In this document: one piece after another, positions 10,000 to 21,238 of the stretch
Numbering within the stretch: the first letter of the stretch is position 1
Layout of the letters: every line of letters starts with the position of its first letter
Position numbers and translations under genes: made by a program
Assembly (NCBI RefSeq): GCF_014905175.1
Contig: NW_025220588.1
Location: 17,905-81,904, forward strand
DNA from: Aphidius gifuensis
Lineage: Eukaryota; Arthropoda; Insecta; Hymenoptera; Braconidae
Direction: 5' to 3'
DNA length: 64,000 nt
The notes under the pieces: model-generated
Told to the model about the DNA's origin: nothing
The model's database searches: none
What the model saw: the letters and a program-made list of their open reading frames with translations, nothing else

Positions 10000-10104
10000 G
10001 GTGCTTTCTTTTGGGTGTTTATTTTCTTTTCCTGTTTATTTTCGCGCATGTGCATGATCATGCGCATTGAAGTGAAAAAAAATAAACACCCAAAAGAAAG
10101 CACC
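10000..10104. mobile_element. GGTGCTTTC MITE, short copy in TATA target
   Basis: GGTGCTTTCTTTTGGGTGTT and its inverse are nearly adjacent, making a 105-bp hairpin-like element. The target is known: GCATTATACACATGATG at 17263-17279 is unbroken, while here TATA flanks both sides of the element. Confidence 0.75.
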
Positions 10105-10116
10105 TATACACATGAT

Positions 10117-11300
10117 CATGGTAGAAATATACAGGCAGGTCCATGCGCATACGTTTTTCTAAGCCAATAAGAAGTAGTGATGTGCAAATACCGGTATTTT
10201 ATTTTTGATACCAAATACGGTACAAAATACGGTATTGATACGGTAATTTACCATTCAATACCGTATCAATAATCAGTATGTAAAATATTTGTATCAGTGA
10301 AATTTTTGATACCAAAATACCGTAGTTACATAACTATAGAGATAAAGTTACTCACGGTATTGAAAAATAAAAATATATGAACATAACTTGCTTTTATTGT
10401 ATAAATAAAATAAATACATACAAGTTATAGATGATAAATAAATTAATAAATAAATTCTGTAAATAAATTATATAGCAAAATTAAAATATAAAAAAAAAAA
10501 ATATTTGTCCCAAAAATAAGGTTTTTTAAATAAAAAAGTTAGTATTATTGAAGAAGTATTTATATTAATAAATTTTCATTACATTTAAAAAAGTTTCTTT
10601 GCTATTATATCGGCTTTTAATAATAATGTCAATGGGGAATGTGCAATATAATAAAAAAACAGCTGAGCACATTTGACATAAAACAAAATATCATAATATG
10701 GCCTTTTAATGACCAGTGCCACGGTTGATAATCTAGAAATTATATGAAAAATTTTTTTTGCTGGTACCAAAAACAGAAAATACCGTATTTTCAATTATAT
10801 AGTTGTAAAAATACCGTTTCGAAAATTTTACTCGTATTTTACGGTATTTTACATGGAAAAATCGGTAAAGGCATATTGGTATGGTATTTCACCCAAAAGA
10901 AACACCGTATTTTACCGTATTTAATACCGGTAAAATACCAAATACCGTATTAGTCGACATCACTAATAAGAAGTGCTGACCACTGGTTGCCATATTGGCT
11001 AAAGTGGCGCGACTTTATTCAAATCATAAATTAAAATACATATTAAAGATGATCTTAATAGAAGATTAAAATAATAAAAACACATAAACAAATGATTAAT
11101 TATATAAAAACTAAAAAATAAAACAATGCAAATAAACAATTTGGTGTTCTGTAGAAAAAGTTATAATATCTATATATTATCTTTAGTTAATTATTAAAAT
11201 ATTAATTATCTGTTGAACACAAAAAACTATAGTTAAGCCAAATTTTTATTCAGCTATTAAAAATATTTATATATTTGTATTTAACGACGTTTAGTATTAT
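10117..11300. mobile_element. Second CATGGTAGAAATA element, interrupted by hAT-like insertion
   Basis: The left end CATGGTAGAAATATACAGGC and the following 50 bp match 718 onward. Homology resumes after the 10175-10965 insert (CCATATTGGCTAAAGTGGCG versus CCATATTGGCTAAATTGGCG at 791) and fades in AT-rich sequence. The right terminus was not found, so the end coordinate is approximate. Confidence 0.6.
10175..10965. mobile_element. hAT-like element (TAGTGATGTGC), TSD ATAAGAAG, ATACCGGTATT-rich
   Basis: The left end TAGTGATGTGCAAATACCGG and the right end GTCGACATCACTA bound 791 bp. The 8-bp ATAAGAAG is duplicated at 10167-10174 and 10966-10973. The same host sequence without insert (AGCCAATAAGAAGTGCGG) is at 764-781. 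Both ends run into dense ATACCGGTATTTT / AAATACGGTA motifs in both orientations, extending about 150 bp inward on the left and 130 bp on the right. No transposase frame is visible. Confidence 0.9.
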
Positions 11301-12050
11301 TCTTATTTAAACAACTATAGAATACGTCTTAAGTACAGTCTTTTGGTTTTTGAAAGTCACAAGTAACATTGAATGAAATAAAATAATAATGAGATCGAAT
11401 AAAATTAATAATTTATAATTTCTATATTAAAATTGTTTACAATTTTAACACCTGACATTGTTTACAATTTTTAAAACAAAACAACAAATTTATGCTAATT
11501 AGAGAATATTTAATAAGAATAACAACATAATAACATCGAGAGTAATGAAAACATAAAACATTTGTTTGCAAAATGGCTACAAATACATAGTTCCAATCTC
11601 TCCACGGCGAGGCGCGCAAGTCGTAATTTACCATGTACAAAACAAGGTGTAATGTACATGTAAATTACATTGTAAATTACAATGGGTTTCATACTACCCA
11701 ACACTGGTTGTGGGTTATGTTGTATTATTTTGACACACACAATACTACAAAATCCACATATTTTATTATTACAAGTCCGAAAGCCCGAAAAAGACCGATC
11801 GTTTAGCCGAATTTCTGTCTGGTAGGTAAAAGTGGCTCTAGCTGGCTGGTCCCGACGTATATGGTCCCATCGAAAGCTACCCCACTACCTAAATTTTGTC
11901 TCCTGATCCCTGTCTTCTTGACCGATACATAGCGATACGGTTTTCATATGCAGGCGAGATAGAAGTTAATGAATCCTCCAGTATTTCTAGTCTTCTTGTT
12001 CTCTAGTCTTCATGGTGTCCACATGCAAATTTTATGCAAGTCCTTGCAGG
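11300..12050. other. No gene seen; AT-rich, partial MITE ends
   Basis: Mostly AT-rich sequence. ACTACCCAACACTG at about 11694-11707 is a hAT-type right end whose partner I could not place. A lone CAAGAAGACTAG-family right end (CCAGTATTTCTAGTCTTCTTG) lies at about 11979-11999. Confidence 0.4.
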
Positions 12051-12105
12051 CAGTGCTGAGTACTTCAACGATTATCAGGGTATCATACAATGATACGTAT
12101 GATAC

Positions 12106-12815
12106 CAGTGATGGGTAAATGGTCGATTTTTGAGGTTTCTTACACTTACAGTAAGATACTTTCAAGTACTGTAAGAAACTTTAAGAAAACTCTGACGCCA
12201 TTTTTGAACATTCTTACCGACTGTCGACTCGCCAATTAGCTGCCATTGCTCCATATATGTTGGTACATGTATTTTATTTGTTAAATATATATATATAAGA
12301 TATCACAGTTCTTAGTGAAAGATGTAGCTTTTAATGTTGCCAAAGAATTATGTTTTAAGGAAACAATGCTTAAAATATATTTCTTTTAAAACTGTAATTT
12401 AGCTACATCTTTCCTTAACTACTGCTTTTCTTGGACGTTTTTATTTATTAAATAAATAATATACATGTAATTTTATTTTATAACATAAAAATAATAAGGG
12501 AATAGTAGCTATAGGAAAATCGTAGCTGAGGAATTACAGTAATTTCTGATACCCACTCTAGCAACTGTAATTCCTTAGCTCCATCTTTTCCTTAGCTACT
12601 GCTTGTTCTTGGGATTTTTATTTATTTAATAAATAAATGACATGTATTTATCGAATAAAAAAAAAAATTGTGGCATGAAGGTTCCACTAAAAATCATAGG
12701 AAGCGCTGGGAACGCAGTGTATGATACCTCGATGTATGAAACCACACAAGATACAGTATCTTACATGGTATTTTTCACATATAAGATACCGAAGTATCTT
12801 ATCTACGCAACACTG
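12106..12815. mobile_element. hAT-like element (CAGTGATGGG), TSD TATGATAC, TCTTACAGTAAGA-rich
   Basis: The left end CAGTGATGGGTAAATGG and the right end CTACGCAACACTG bound 710 bp. The target TATGATAC is duplicated exactly at 12098-12105 and 12816-12823, and it lies within a GTATGATAC-rich end of another hAT-type element. The subterminal motif is ACTTACAGTAAGATAC / GATACAGTATCTTAC. The interior carries CCTTAGCTAC-type palindromic repeats (12260-12640). Confidence 0.88.
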
Positions 12816-13580
12816 TATGATACCGCATTGAATGCATGATAGTTGAAAGTGCCCTCTTTTCTATATAAAATGAAGTAAATGAATTATTATGGTGCATTTC
12901 GCAACATTCCCTTTCATAAATTTTTTTTCTGCTCCAATTACTGAAGAAATAACATAATAACTTAATGTTCATATCAAACTATCATAATCGAAAAATTGAC
13001 TCTTTGTAATATTTATCACTAATGTCATTGTTTCTGTTTCGAGCTTTTAGTCGATATTACAGAGGGAAATTGCAGAGCAAAAAAAATTTTTTATTAAAAT
13101 AATGCACCCATTAAAACCACACCACTACACACCGCTGTACTCTCAAACTGTTTTTTTTTTACACAATAATGAATAATGAATAAATTCAACAACGTATATA
13201 AACAATTTAATTATAATCAAAATATTGAAACATAAACAATAATTTTATTATTATAATTATGACTACTTTAATAAATTAGCCAATGAATTCGTCTGGAATA
13301 CGCCAATATGAAGAACATAGTCAACTTGGCAAATAGTTTTCCCAAATTAATTTAATGCGTTTCTCATGGAAAACAGAAGGAGAAATAAATTTGTGATATT
13401 GAGTGATGTTAAATTATCTGTGTGATTGTAATCTCGTAATTACTGTAATTTTTTTTTTTTCGCAAGCTAATCAAACTATCTTTTTTTCTGGCATTTCATG
13501 ATGTTTCTTAAAGCCTGTCAAAACCCTCCTTCCCCACATATCATGTGATGGTCTATGATGTCATTTTTTTATTGAATGAA
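12816..13580. repeat. Interior of a GTATGATAC element plus GGTGCATT MITE
   Basis: After the right TSD the host continues with TGCATGATAGTTGAAAGTGCCC, shared with 27858 and 345. A TIR pair GGTGCATTTCGCAACATTCC (about 12891) and AAAATAATGCACC (to 13110) marks an inserted MITE related to 34051-34430. Bases 13120-13500 are shared with 30170-30560 and, inverted, with 24690-25030 (ATCTGTGTGATTGTAATCTC). Confidence 0.55.
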
Positions 13581-14384
13581 GCTATTTGCACCATTTTGTG
13601 ATTTTAACGTGCCTTTAAGGTAAGTTTACCGTGACTTTAAGGTGAGTTTACCGTGGTTTTAGGGTGATTCAGAAAGCAAGTGTCCCTAGATTTTTTAACG
13701 GGTGTTTAATGGGGTTTTAACGGGTGTTTGAAAAAATTTTTGAAATTATAATTATACTTTTAAATTTAATTTTAAATTTAATTTTTCCCTTATTTACATC
13801 TTTTTCTTCGCCCCTACATCTTTTACTTAGCTAAATATTTTACTTAGCTAGACATTTTACTTAGCTACATCTTTTACTTAGTCTCAATTATAGCCAAACA
13901 CACAATATCTATATAATTTTACCAGCTTAATTTTTTACTTAGCTAAATTTTTTACTTAGCTAAATACTTTACTTAGCTAAAGACTTTACTTATCTAGACA
14001 TTTTACTTAGCTATATCTTTTACTTAGTCTCAATTATAGCCAAACACACAATATCTATATAATTTTACCAGCTTAATTTTTTACTCAGCTAAATATTTTA
14101 CTTAGCTACATCGTTTACTTAGTCTTAATTATAGCCAAACACACAATATCTACATAATTTTACCAGCTTAATTTTTCCCTTATCTACATTTTTTAAAACC
14201 CCGTTAAAATGCTGTCACTTGTTAGACACCAGTTAAACACCCGTTAAAACCCCATTAAACACTCGTTAAAAAATCTAGGGACACTTGCTCTCTGAACCAC
14301 CCTAGAAACCACGGTAAATTCACTTTAAAGTCACGGTAAACTCACCTTAAAATCACGTTAAAATCACAAAATGGTGCAAATAGC
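13581..14384. mobile_element. Long-TIR element GCTATTTGCACCATTTTGTG
   Basis: Inverted arms of about 150 bp run GCTATTTGCACCATTTTGTG ... and ... CACAAAATGGTGCAAATAGC. The arms are built from degenerate repeats of AAGGTGAGTTTACCGTG and TTTAACGGGTGTTT. The centre (13790-14190) is a tandem array of TTTACTTAGCTAAATA and CCAAACACACAATATCTA units. The same centre type occurs at 28490-28870 and 29510-29740 in a different element. No clear TSD. Confidence 0.75.
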
Positions 14385-14717
14385 CGCGTTCTTTTTTATT
14401 AGTCGGTGCTTCCTTGCGGTGCTTTATTTTTTTCACTTCGATGCGCATGATCACTTCGATGCGCATATTATGCAAACGTGAAAAGAGAAAAGGGGATAGG
14501 TGTTGGTGTTTATTTTTTCCTGTTTATTTTTTCGCATGCAATCACGCAGTCAGCAAAATTGTTTGCAACAGCGTAGGACATGATGGGCTGGATCAGCCAT
14601 GTTTGTCATTTTTTAGTATTATTTGCTTGACGCCACTGTTCTTTCATTTTTTCATGATCGGGCGCATGTGCATGATCATGCGCATAGTGAAAAATAAAAG
14701 AGAAAAAGGGGACATTA

Positions 14718-14969
14718 GGTGCTTTTTTTTGTGTATTTATTTTTTTTTATTTTGATGCGCATGATTATGCACATGCGTATGTCATGCAAAATTGAGAAGA
14801 GAGCGGTAGCGCCGAAACAAATAATTCTTAAAAAATAAGAATTAAAACATTGCTGATCCAGCTCCTTATGTCCTACGCTGTTGCAATCTGACTTATTGCC
14901 GACTGCGCATTTAAATGCGCATGCGTAAAAATAAACAGGAAAAAAAATAAACACCCAAAAGAAAGCACC
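14718..14969. mobile_element. GGTGCTTTC MITE, full copy
   Basis: The ends GGTGCTTTTTTTTGTG and GAAAGCACC are flanked by TA. It is 252 bp, the same length as 1478-1729. A second, truncated member lies directly upstream (14405-14717), so two copies are stacked. Confidence 0.75.
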
Positions 14970-15073
14970 TATTCCAAAAATCACTCGCAAGCCCGGAAGC
15001 TCAAGATTGCGATCATAGAAAATTTTCGATTTTTTGTTGTTGTAGACATGATTTTTATTGCATAAATTTTTAT

Positions 15074-15280
15074 AGAGTGAAACCGGCAGAAGATCATGAG
15101 AAACCATATGCACATGCGCGAATATGGAAGCACACAAAGGCAAATTGTATATCTGTGTAACAGCTTCATTCCCCCACTCATAATTCTTGTACACACAGAC
15201 ATATAATTTGTCTCTGTGAGCGTCAATATTCGCGCATGCGCATAACATACCTCGTGAACTTCTTCTGACGGTTTCACTCT
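15074..15280. mobile_element. AGAGTGAAACCG MITE
   Basis: AGAGTGAAACCGGCAGAAGA on the left and its near inverse ACTTCTTCTGACGGTTTCACTCT on the right bound about 207 bp. Inner inverted pairs CACATGCGCGAATAT and ATATTCGCGCATGCG follow. No ORF. Confidence 0.65.
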
Positions 15281-15476
15281 AGGTACAAATCAAAAAAATA
15301 TTATTGTTTAATTATTGATAATAATTATAAAAATACTTTTCACAACTGTAATAAGTAACATAAGCAAGTGGCATATTGCAATATGGCTAATTTTGTTGTT
15401 TACAATCTACAGTAACCTCCAGTAACTTTTTAGTTTGTTTTATTCCTATATTTTCTCGTCTTCTGCGTTGCTTTCG

Positions 15477-15880
15477 GCACCCATATTCAGAGGATGTTCT
15501 CATTAGGGCTTTTTTATGAAATCGTATTCTATGACAAAAGAGCTCATTTTTATGCTGTCGAGCTGCACCCGTATTCACGGGGCAAAATCGTTCTCATTAA
15601 GGCTTTTTTTTCCGCTGATGGCGCTTGACAAAATTTTTTTTGTATAAGGTGCTTTCTTTTGTGTATTTATTTTTTTTCACTTTAATGCGCATGATCATGC
15701 ACATGCTCATATTGTGCAAATTTGAGGAGAGAACAGTGGCGTCGAACAAATAATTCTTAAAAAATAAGAATTAAAATATGGCTAATCCAGCCCTTCATGT
15801 CCTACGCTGTTGCAAAGTGACTTTTTGCTGACTGCACATGCAACTGCGCCTGCGCGAAAATAAATAGAAAAAAAAAAAAC
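15477..15880. repeat. Fragments of GCACCCGTATTC and GGTGCTTTC MITEs
   Basis: The block 15477-15640 has two partial GCACCC(A/G)TATTC ends with CTCATTAGGGC and TGATGGCGCTTGAC. From 15647 a GGTGCTTTC element begins, but its right terminus is eroded near 15880. Confidence 0.6.
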
Positions 15881-15907
15881 AAAAAATAATAAAATATTGA
15901 TGAGCTT

Positions 15908-16070
15908 AAAGATGGCGGTGGATGTTTATTTACAATAAAAATTTTTCAACATCAAACAGCAATTTAATAAAACAATCTAAACATTACATTGTTAGATTAA
16001 ATTTTAAGCTGTTTGTTGTTTTTTTTGTTGAAAATTTTTATTGTAAATAAACATCCGCCGCCATCTTTTT
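15908..16070. mobile_element. AAGATGGCGG MITE, near-perfect foldback
   Basis: AAAGATGGCGGTGGATGTTT and its inverse AAACATCCGCCGCCATCTTT bracket 163 bp. The inverted arms (about 45 bp at the ends, about 70 bp in all) include TGTAAATAAACATCC and AATTTTTCAACA. Confidence 0.75.
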
Positions 16071-16201
16071 ACAGCTGTCATCTCAATTGATACACTATAG
16101 AAAAAAAAATCTACGCGCATGCGCCGTACATCTTCAATTAGGCAATTAATTTTAAATTCATATTATTTATTATTGAGTATATACTGACATGGGCACGAAA
16201 A

Positions 16202-16447
16202 ACGAATTCCTCACGAAATTTCCTTGAAGAAAATGGTATTATATATGCGGAACATATTACGAGTATTGGTGTAAAAAATGATTCAAGTGATAAGTATCAT
16301 GTGTTTGCCACTTGTATACAAACATCTCATCCATAAGAACCATGTCATGATATTGAAGGTCGATTTAAAAAAATTAATGGTGAAATATTATCAGTAATTG
16401 TTCATGCAAAGCTGATCTAAGAGAAAAATGTAAACATATCCTTGGTT
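16202..16447 (+). pseudogene. SWIM zinc-finger protein fragment
   Basis: The plus strand reads SRNFLEENGIIYAEHITSIG, then KYHVFATCIQTSHP, an in-frame TAA, CHDIEGRFKKINGEILSVI, and after a one-base frame change CSCKADLREKCKHILG. The last segment has the CxCx(n)CxH spacing of a SWIM zinc finger (C-S-C ... C-K-H), a domain found in MuDR-type transposases and in some chromatin and ubiquitin-related proteins. GGTTTCC...GACAG to 16480 may be an intron remnant. The stop and the frame break make it non-functional. It may come from a host gene or from a transposase-related protein; I cannot tell which. Confidence 0.6.
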
Positions 16448-17100
16448 TCCTTATTTACTGTTTTCTGTAATGACAGGTTAAAGTGACAGGTTCACAACAA
16501 CAATTTTTGTTCTCCTCATAAGTAGTTGGTAAATTACATGATGGGACAGCATTTTTCTAAAAAATGTGCATTGGTTCTGATGCATCGAGAGCTAATTATT
16601 TAAAACAAACAGAAACTTGTTACTTGTGATGTTGAAGTATTTAGAGTTTTGTTTACATATAGATAGGTATCTTTACTCTTCGTATAATCATAGTAATTAA
16701 AATGAAATGCATAACATTGCTTTTTTATTTACTGTTTTGATTTTTAATGCACGTTTTCCAGCATCACACCGATTTATTTGATTAATATCGCCGAAATAAT
16801 TTTTTACTTTGAAAGGTTGTTGTTTGTCTAACCTCGGAAATGCATGGAAACTCAGATCTTTATTTCTCCTGGAATTACTGTTGCACCCAGAAACGTAAAG
16901 TCTTGTTTTTTATTTTTTTAAATCAATTTCGCGGAAATTTTTGTACCAGACCTTTTTAACAATTTGTAAAAATATTATTTGTTTATTAATTTAGCATATA
17001 TACTGTGTATACCACATATGAATGGGTGTATGAAATAGTTTCCAGAAATTTACCACCAGACGTCGTGGTGAATTGTGCGTTTCCCAATATCAAGATAGAA
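16448..17100. other. No gene recognised; decayed continuation of SWIM fragment region
   Basis: Short coding-like patches (KLHDGTAFF near 16532, IGSDASRANYLKQTETC near 16565-16622) are separated by stops and could be the next exon of the SWIM-protein fragment. The remainder is AT-rich with no recognisable ends. Confidence 0.3.
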
Positions 17101-17103
17101 AAC

Positions 17104-17451
17104 CAAGAAGACTAGAAATACAGGAGGACGAACTTGCCTCAAAAAACCGTTCCGCTATATGGTCGCCGCATAATTGAGGGCGCTAGTAGTACCAGGTGCG
17201 ACTTGTATTGCTTTTTTTTTACACTGCGCACAATACAAACATACCCTAACAAACACTAATAGAGCATTATACACATGATGTTTGTCAGAGTATGTTTGTA
17301 TTGTGCGCATTGTAAAAAAAAAGCGATACAAGTCGCGCACGTTACCATGGTACTACTAGCGCCCCTCAATTATGCGGCGACCATATAGCGGAACGGTTTT
17401 CATATACAGGCGAGATAGGGAGTAAGTCCTCCTGTATTTCTAGTCTTCTTG
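17104..17451. mobile_element. CAAGAAGACTAG hAT-like foldback MITE, 8-bp TSD
   Basis: CAAGAAGACTAGAAATACAG and its inverse bound 348 bp that fold back over most of their length (AATTGAGGGCGCTAGTAG, GCGACTTGTAT, AATACAAACATACTCTGACA and inverse). The TSD is TAGAAAAC (17096-17103) / GAGAAAAC (17452-17459), 7 of 8 matching. The unbroken centre (17263-17300) documents the empty sites of insertions at 10000 and 17717. Confidence 0.85.
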
Positions 17452-17716
17452 GAGAAAACATATAATATATGAAGAGACAGTTCTTATAACTATAGTTCTT
17501 ACCCGTGTAGGAATTACCTAGACTCACTACAAGAGTGCCAAGTTTTCTCCCAAGAAGACTAGAAATACAGGAGGACTTACTCCCTATATCGCCTGTAAAT
17601 GAAAACCGTATCGCTATGTGGTCGCCGCATAATTGAGGGGTGCTAGTAGTACCCGGGTAACGTGCGTGACTTGTATCACTTTTTTTTACAATGCGCACAA
17701 TACAAACATACTCTGA

Positions 17717-18176
17717 GGGCTCAAACTCACGACAAGCAACATTTCGCTTGTAAACATGGCCGACATAATTCTGAGCGATCTGAGCATGCGCAAATCCGTG
17801 ACAGTGTCGAACTTGTGATTTACATCACGGAGGCACTGTGTTTATATGCAGTGTAAATAGTCAGCTGTCACTAGTGCTACAAAAATAAAAACCAAATAAT
17901 TATAAAAACATTTGGGCATGACACCACATTACACAAAAAAATATATAAACAAAACCTTGAGCAAAAGTGTTCAATTAAAAAAGAATTTAAAAAATACTCC
18001 AAAATTTGATCAAAACATCAATATTGAGATTTTAATAAGGTTATATTTATTTATTTTTTGAGCCGTGACAATAGCACAGCTCATACTGAAATCACGAATT
18101 CGCGCATGCCCAGTGGGTCCGTAGGAACAGCGGCCATGTTTACAAGCGAAATGTTGCTTGTCGTGAGTTTGAGCCC
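17717..18176. mobile_element. GGGCTCAAAC PIF/Harbinger-like MITE, TSD TGA
   Basis: TIRs of about 40 bp (GGGCTCAAACTCACGACAAG and inverse) bound 460 bp. TGA is duplicated at 17714-17716 and 18177-18179. The uninterrupted site CATACTCTGACAAACA occurs at 9967 and, inverted, at 17283. A 3-bp target with GGG ends matches PIF/Harbinger habits. The interior holds GCATGCGC motifs and no ORF. Confidence 0.88.
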
Positions 18177-18206
18177 TGACAAACATCATGTGTATAATGC
18201 TCTAAT

Positions 18207-18368
18207 GAGTCTAATTCACAGGGCATTACAATTTAGGGCTTTTTTCCTCCAATGGCGGCGCTTGTAGAGCTTTTGTATGTGAAATCTATATAAAAAAAAT
18301 TTTACAAGCGCCATCACCGGCAAAAAAAGCACTAAATTGTAAAAAATTTGCCCTGTGAATTAGACTGC
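18207..18368. mobile_element. GCAGTCC-family MITE copy
   Basis: AGTCTAATTCACAGGGC and the inverse GAATTAGACTGC, with the family core TTTAGGGCTTTTTTCC and GCGCTTGTAGAGC. Inserted in the centre of the surrounding foldback, after TAATGCTCTAATG. Confidence 0.8.
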
Positions 18369-18686
18369 TCTGAGCTATATAGGCTTTGTCCTCCACGATG
18401 GCGCTTGGCTCAGTTCCGTATATAAAATCTATATTAATTTTGACAAGCGCCATCAGTTGTTTGAAGAACTACAAAGGCACAAAATCTCAATACATGGACT
18501 GTTATCTATATCATCACTGTATCAATCCCCACATAAATATTTTTGAATTTAGGGCTATATTTTTGCCGCTGATGGCGCTTGTATTTTTGTATAGATTTAC
18601 ATTGCGTTTCAATTAAAGCGCCACCTTAAGTTAAAAGCCTAATTTTGTAATGCCTATGAATTGGACTTCATAATATTTTGTTCGAA
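18369..18686. repeat. Rearranged fragment of the GGCTCAGTTCCG element
   Basis: GGCTCAGTTCCGTATATAAA, GTTTGAAGAACTACAAAGGC and ATATCATCACTGTATCAAT match the arms of the 27722-33919 element, fused with TGATGGCGCTTGT segments of the GCAGTCC family. It looks like a chimera. No gene. Confidence 0.5.
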
Positions 18687-21192
18687 TGGTTATTCATATA
18701 TTTGCTTAAAAATGTTAAAACGCTTAAACAATTAACACATTCTAGGGACTTTCGCCGCAATTTACTTTTCATCCGTATGTCATATTTTAAGTATTTTAAT
18801 GTTCAAGTGTTTAAACTGTTTTAAGTGTTTTGATTATCTGAAGTGTTTTCATAATTTATAAATTGAAAATTACAGGTATACAGTGATGATTACATGTATT
18901 TGTATGAGATTTTGTGCTTTGTAGTTTTCAAACAACCGTAGTTTGTCGCCTAGTGAGTCAATTTCAGTAAAAGAGCCTAGTATCGAAACGCTTGTATTCA
19001 TGATCTTACTAATCTCATGTTATCATAGGTGGTTAACAAAAGGAGATTTAAATACAAAAGACGCACGCATTAATTTTACTTTTTATTCAGATAAATAAAA
19101 AATGCTATAAAATAAATAGCAAAATTAATTCTGTAAATTAATATAGTGGTTTTTCTTAGTTATATTTCCCAGCTTTTATCTATTGAATGCTATGAAAAAT
19201 TTTAGCTAAGCGAAAGGAAGTTGCCACATGTTTATACAAATAATTATGCCAAAGAAATAAACATAGGTGTTTCCTTTCCTGAAGCATATTTTTCCCATAG
19301 TTTTTGTTTATTTTAAATAATGTAAAAGGTCAATGGTGGAAAAAGGTAGCTGACGAAGAAAATTCTGGTACATGTTAATTTAGCCAAAATTGTTTGCTAA
19401 ACGAATAACATGTAGATAACATTCTTTCCTTAGCTTTGTATATTTTTCCCAGCATTTATTTATTTAAATTAATACATGGTCAAAAGGTAGCTGGGAAAGG
19501 ATGTTGTCACATGTTAATATACGAAATTAATTTTGCCAAACAAATAAATGCAGCATTTATTTAAATAAATTAAAAGCTATGGAAAAAAGTATTATAGCTT
19601 AAAGCATAAGAAAAGACGTTGTCTGCATGTTTATTTGTTTGGCAAAATTGATTTTTGTATACTAATATGAGGTACCCTTTCAGCTAATATTTTTCCCATA
19701 GCTTTTTATTAATTTAAATAAATAGAAAGCTATGGGAAAAATATAAGCTAAGGAAAGAATGTTGTCTGCATGTTTATTTGTTTGGCAAAATTAATTAGAT
19801 AATGTATAAATTTTTCCTTTATAGCTACCTTTTTTTCTCTATGACCATTTATTAATTTAAATAAATGAAAGCTAATGGGAAAAATATGCTAGTTGAAAAG
19901 AATGTTGTCTGCATGTTTATTCGTTTGGCAAAATTAATTTTGTATAAATTAACAAGCGACAAATTCCTTTCCTTAGCTACCTTTTTTCCTATATGACCAT
20001 TTATTAATTTGAATTAATAAAAAGCTATGGGAAAAATAGTAGCTAAAGAAAAGAGGTTGCCTACATGTTAAATTCTTTGGCTAAATCAATTCTGTATAAA
20101 TTAACATGTGATAACTTCTTTTCCTTAGCTAATATTTTTTCCATAGCTTTCTATTTATTTAAATTAATAAATGCGGTCATAGGAAAAAAGGTAGCTAAGG
20201 AAAGGAAGTTTTCACATGTTAATTTATACGAAATTAATTTTGCCGAACAAATAAACATGCAGACAACATTCTGTCCTTAGCTATAAGCTATAATACTTTT
20301 TCCATAGCTTCTTATTTATTTAAATAAATGCTGCATGTTTATTTGTTTGGCAAAATTCATTTCGTATAAATTAACATGTGGCAACTTCTTTTCCATAGCT
20401 ACCTTTTTTCCTATGAACATTTATTAATTTAAATTAATAAAAAGCTATGGGAAAAATATTAGCTAAGGAAAGAATGTTGTCTGCATGTTTATTCGTTTGG
20501 CAAAATTAATTTTGTATAAATTAACATGTGACAACTTCTTTTCCTTAGCTAATATTTTTTCCATAGCTTTTTGTTTATTTAAATTAATAAAAAGCTATGG
20601 GAAAAATATTAGCTGAGGAAAGGATGTTGCCTGCATGTTTATTTTTTAAGTATATTATTTTGTATAATTGAAGGAAATTTCTTAGTTTATTTTTCCATAG
20701 CTTTTATTTATTCGAATAGATAAAAGCTATGGGAAAATATTAGCTAAGGAAAGGAAGTTACATATATTAATTTTACAGAATTAATTTTGCCTTATTTGTT
20801 TTTATACTTTTTATTTATCTGAATAAAAATTAATTATGACGTGCGTCTTTTGTATTTAAATCAATCTTTTATTCCAACACAAATAACCCGATAACTAGGA
20901 ATTAAAACAGATTTATCATATGAATACAAAATGGCGTTCTATCACTAGATTTACTGGGAATTGACTCATCTTAAAATGAAAACTACAGCAACTACAAAAA
21001 TTGATAAAAATACATGTAGTGCTACCCTTATAATTTCAATTTAGAAATTATTGAAAACACTTAAGACATCTCTCATTACTTAAACATTTAAAACACTTAA
21101 CGACATACGGATGAACAGTAAATTGCAAAGCAAAAGTCCCTAAATCGTTAAGTGTTTTAAGCGTTTTAAGCTTTTTCATGTATGAATAGCCA
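18687..21192. mobile_element. Foldback element GGTTATTCATA...TATGAATAGCC with AAGTGTTTTAA motifs
   Basis: Long imperfect arms include GCTTAAAA, AGGGACTTTCGCCGCAATTTAC / GTAAATTGCAAAGCAAAAGTCCC and CATCCGTATGTC / GACATACGGATG. The arms repeat AAGTGTTTTAA-type words. Inside lies a second inverted pair GATTTAAATACAAAAGACGC / GACGTGCGTCTTTTGTATTTAA enclosing the satellite at 19090-20830. TSD not resolved. Confidence 0.65.
19090..20830. repeat. CCTTAGCTACC palindromic satellite array
   Basis: About twelve alternating palindromic units with AAAGCTATGGGAAAAATA, TTAGCTAAGGAAAG, TTGTCTGCATGTTTATT, GTTTGGCAAAATTAATTT and TTAACATGTGACAACTTC. This array favours GTTTGGCAAA over the CTTTGGCAAA of 6360-7390, so it is a distinct subfamily. 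Confidence 0.85.
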
Positions 21193-21238
21193 TGTCGTTG
21201 TTCGTATTGTGCGCATTGTAAAAAAAAAGCGATACAAG

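Noticed and set aside
14715..15248. 177-codon minus-strand ORF
   Set aside because: It spans two stacked MITEs, and the same peptide (FIFFPVYF) appears at 1460 and 57600 from other copies of the MITE.
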